A stretch of DNA of 21,892 nt from a virus. The stretch spans positions 1 through 21,892 of IMG/VR virus record IMGVR_UViG_3300025789_000174. One strand, 5' to 3'. Below the pieces are notes generated by a model. It made no database searches, was not told the DNA's origin, and saw only the letters and a program-made list of their open reading frames with translations. This document shows, piece after piece, positions 20,823 to 21,892 of this stretch. Position numbers and translations under genes: made by a program. Within the stretch, counting starts at the first letter, position 1, and each line of letters begins with the position of its first letter.

Positions 20823-20910
20823 CTAAGTGTGTAGTCAATCGAAGACGACTCCCTTTGGAGCGGAGAATAGCTGTAAAAGGCTTATGCAGGTTCGAGCCCT
20901 GTCACTTAGA
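20823..20910 (+). tRNA. Atypical long tRNA, isotype uncertain (TGG loop, long variable arm)
   Basis: 88 bases. Acceptor CTAAGTG/CACTTAG, T-arm GCAGG TTCGAGC CCTGT. The best anticodon arm is CTCC/GGAG around C-TTTGGAG-C (anticodon TGG with a C-C mismatch), giving the same loop as tRNA-Pro. A 20-base variable region (about 20866-20885) can fold as an arm. Shifting the loop one base would give GGA (Ser), which fits a long variable arm but pairs less well. The D-loop lacks the usual GG. Confidence 0.6.
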
Positions 20911-20917
20911 CTAAAAT

Positions 20918-20989
20918 TGGGTTGTGGTGTAATGGTAACTACGTGTGGTTTTGGTCCACAAGTTTGGGGTTCGAGTCCCTACAACCCAA
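20918..20989 (+). tRNA. tRNA-Gln (TTG)
   Basis: Acceptor TGGGTTG/CAACCCA, D-loop with ATGGT, anticodon stem TGTGG/CCACA with loop TTTTGGT (anticodon TTG), T-arm TGGGG TTCGAGT CCCTA. No encoded CCA. Confidence 0.92.
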
Positions 20990-21074
20990 CAAAGTAAAGA
21001 AGTAATTGGGTTAGCTGTTTTCCGTGGCTGGTCTGATGAAGGTTAAGTCCTTATGATTAAATAACGGATAAATT
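20990..21074 (+). other. 85-base spacer with nested hairpin
   Basis: TCCGT (21021-21025) pairs with ACGGA (21064-21068), enclosing AAGG (21039) with CCTT (21049). No reading frame and no tRNA fold found. Confidence 0.35.
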
Positions 21075-21146
21075 GGGATAGCCAGCAGGGTTCTGAAGAC
21101 AGTCTGTAAAACTGAACTTCGTGTGTTTCGAGTACACCCTATCCCA
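21075..21146 (+). tRNA. tRNA-Tyr-like (GTA), short variable loop
   Basis: Acceptor GGGATAG/CTATCCC, D-stem CAG/CTG, anticodon stem CAGT/ACTG with loop CTGTAAA (anticodon GTA). 72 bases, no long variable arm, unlike normal bacterial tRNA-Tyr. The T-arm has one mismatch. Confidence 0.8.
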
Positions 21147-21151
21147 CATTT

Positions 21152-21233
21152 GGGTCAGTCGCATAGAGGCAATTGCCGCGGACTGTAAATCCGCTCTCTT
21201 CGGAGTTCACAGGTTCGAGTCCTGTTTGGCCCA
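21152..21233 (+). tRNA. tRNA-Tyr (GTA), standard long-arm form
   Basis: Acceptor GGGTCAG/TTGGCCC, D-arm GCA..TGC, anticodon stem GCGGA/TCCGC with loop CTGTAAA (GTA), variable arm around CTCTTCGGAG, T-arm ACAGG TTCGAGT CCTGT. No encoded CCA. Confidence 0.92.
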
Positions 21234-21241
21234 CAAAAAAT

Positions 21242-21312
21242 GCCTCCAAAGCATATATGGTGATGTACCTGACTTGTAATCAGGGAAGTTGATTCGAGTT
21301 CAACTGGAGGCT
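21242..21312 (+). tRNA. tRNA-Thr (TGT)
   Basis: Acceptor GCCTCCA/TGGAGGC, anticodon stem CCTGA/TCAGG with loop CTTGTAA (TGT), T-arm GTTGA TTCGAGT TCAAC. No encoded CCA. Confidence 0.92.
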
Positions 21313-21333
21313 CAAGAGTCTTATATAAAAAAT

Positions 21334-21405
21334 GCGGATATAGCACAGTGGTTAGTGTTGGGGTCTTCCAAACCTCAGACGTCAGTTCGAATCTGACTAT
21401 CCGCT
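21334..21405 (+). tRNA. tRNA-Gly (TCC)
   Basis: Acceptor GCGGATA/TATCCGC, anticodon stem GGGGT/ACCTC with loop CTTCCAA (TCC), T-arm GTCAG TTCGAAT CTGAC. No encoded CCA. Last tRNA of the cluster. Confidence 0.93.
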
Positions 21406-21455
21406 CATTGGCTAATTTATTTTATAAAATAAATTTGTTTTGATTATGGAAAAAA

Positions 21456-21487
21456 ATTGACTTTTATTGTATTTATATGTATATTTG
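21456..21487 (+). promoter_or_regulatory. Bacteroidota-type promoter for the last gene
   Basis: ATTG (21456-21459), a 20-bp spacer and TATATTTG (21480-21487). A TATAAATA octamer also lies at 21504-21511. The leader to ATG 21565 is about 70 bases. Confidence 0.72.
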
Positions 21488-21564
21488 TGACGTAAAAAAG
21501 TTTTATAAATAGTGCTTTTGAAATATCTAAGCCACACATAACAAATAAAAATTAATTAATTAAA

Positions 21565-21837
21565 ATGGATTTAAAGTCTGGTATCAGAAATCCCGAACAG
21601 TTACGGGTTGCAATTGAGATTGCTAAGTTAAATAATGAATTTTATTCTGATGCTGTATGGGCAATCCATAAGTATAAGTGGTATAATTGGTATCAGAATC
21701 TGCACATTAAAGAAAATAGTCTAGAGGATATTGAGAATACTAAAATCTTTAATCAATTAGAAACTGAATATCCGAGTATTCATGCGGATATTGAAAAAAA
21801 TATTGATTATGAGATTATCAAAGCTAGTGCAAATTAA
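21565..21837 (+). CDS. Unknown 90-residue protein
   Basis: MDLKSGIRNPEQLRVAIEIA, then AVWAIHKYKWYNWYQNLHIK and an acidic helical end. Single-gene unit with its own promoter (21456) and terminator (21851). Soluble, helical, aromatic in the middle. No family recognised. Confidence 0.75.
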   Translation: MDLKSGIRNPEQLRVAIEIAKLNNEFYSDAVWAIHKYKWYNWYQNLHIKENSLEDIENTKIFNQLETEYPSIHADIEKNIDYEIIKASAN

Positions 21838-21850
21838 TTTAAGATTTAAA

Positions 21851-21877
21851 AAGACGTAGAAATACGTCTTTTTTTAT
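21851..21877 (+). terminator. Intrinsic terminator of the last gene
   Basis: 8-bp stem AAGACGTA (21851-21858) with TACGTCTT (21863-21870), GAAA tetraloop, followed by a T run. Confidence 0.9.
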
Positions 21878-21892
21878 TTAGTTGAGATTCAA

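Noticed and set aside
20666-21039. Hammerhead ribozyme cores (CTGATGA at 20666 and 21033)
   Set aside because: Neither copy is followed by a paired stem II and GAAA in the right place.
21155-21346. Reverse-strand frame containing GPNRTRTCEL
   Set aside because: It is the antisense of tRNA-Tyr and tRNA-Thr; this peptide pattern is a common false gene opposite tRNAs.
21429-21444. AT-only palindrome after tRNA-Gly as a terminator
   Set aside because: TTATTTTATAAAATAA-type pairing is too weak to claim in such AT-rich DNA.
1-21892. CRISPR arrays, insertion sequences, replication origin
   Set aside because: No regularly spaced repeats, no transposase gene and no origin-like repeat clusters were seen.

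Overview
This window is from the genome of a low-GC, tailed, T4-like bacteriophage that probably infects a Bacteroidota host (Flavobacterium-like). Evidence: almost all genes lie on one strand and are tightly packed, often overlapping as ATGA or TAATG. There is a T4 gp30-type DNA ligase and both T4-type RNA ligases (Rnl1 and Rnl2). There are two tRNA clusters. At least seven promoters match the Bacteroidota housekeeping consensus (TTG or TTTG, 19-20 bp, TAnnTTTG). No structural or replication hallmark gene is present, so this is an accessory and nucleic-acid-repair region.

Layout. 1-2029: the end of a kinase-like gene, a LETM1-like small protein, a polynucleotide kinase fused to a 2H phosphodiesterase, and an unknown charged protein. 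2053-9514: three nucleic acid ligases in a row, each broken at or next to a catalytic motif. Rnl1 is split by a natural split intein carrying a Vsr-like endonuclease. The DNA ligase and Rnl2 are each split by a related GIY-YIG/NUMOD3 endonuclease, and remnants of other homing endonucleases lie between them. 9574-14755: small unknown genes, a PTH2-like protein, a 2H phosphoesterase, a secreted non-specific nuclease, a nucleotidyltransferase, a reverse-strand T5orf172 protein and a second kinase-like protein. 14778-16494: tRNA cluster 1 (Cys, Leu-TAA, Leu-AAG, Leu-TAG and a degenerate tRNA-like element) mixed with tiny genes. 16571-20414: an HNH endonuclease, an ATP-grasp enzyme and a 772-residue unknown protein. 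20471-21405: tRNA cluster 2 (Pro, an odd long-variable-arm tRNA, Gln, two Tyr, Thr, Gly). 21565-21837: one small gene with its own promoter and terminator.

The most coherent biological theme is RNA repair. Kinase plus cyclic phosphodiesterase (end healing), Rnl1 and Rnl2 (sealing), another 2H phosphoesterase, a nucleotidyltransferase that could add CCA to the CCA-less phage tRNAs, and a dozen tRNA genes would together rebuild tRNAs cut by host anticodon nucleases. This role is inferred. The clearest unusual findings are a new split intein exactly inside motif I of an RNA ligase, a -1 slippery heptamer just before its stop codon leading into an ATG-less endonuclease frame, and two genes-in-pieces ligases whose break points are flanked by in-phase direct repeats (12 bp and 6 bp). 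Two 8-A runs coincide with frame breaks, so homopolymer sequencing errors must be excluded there.
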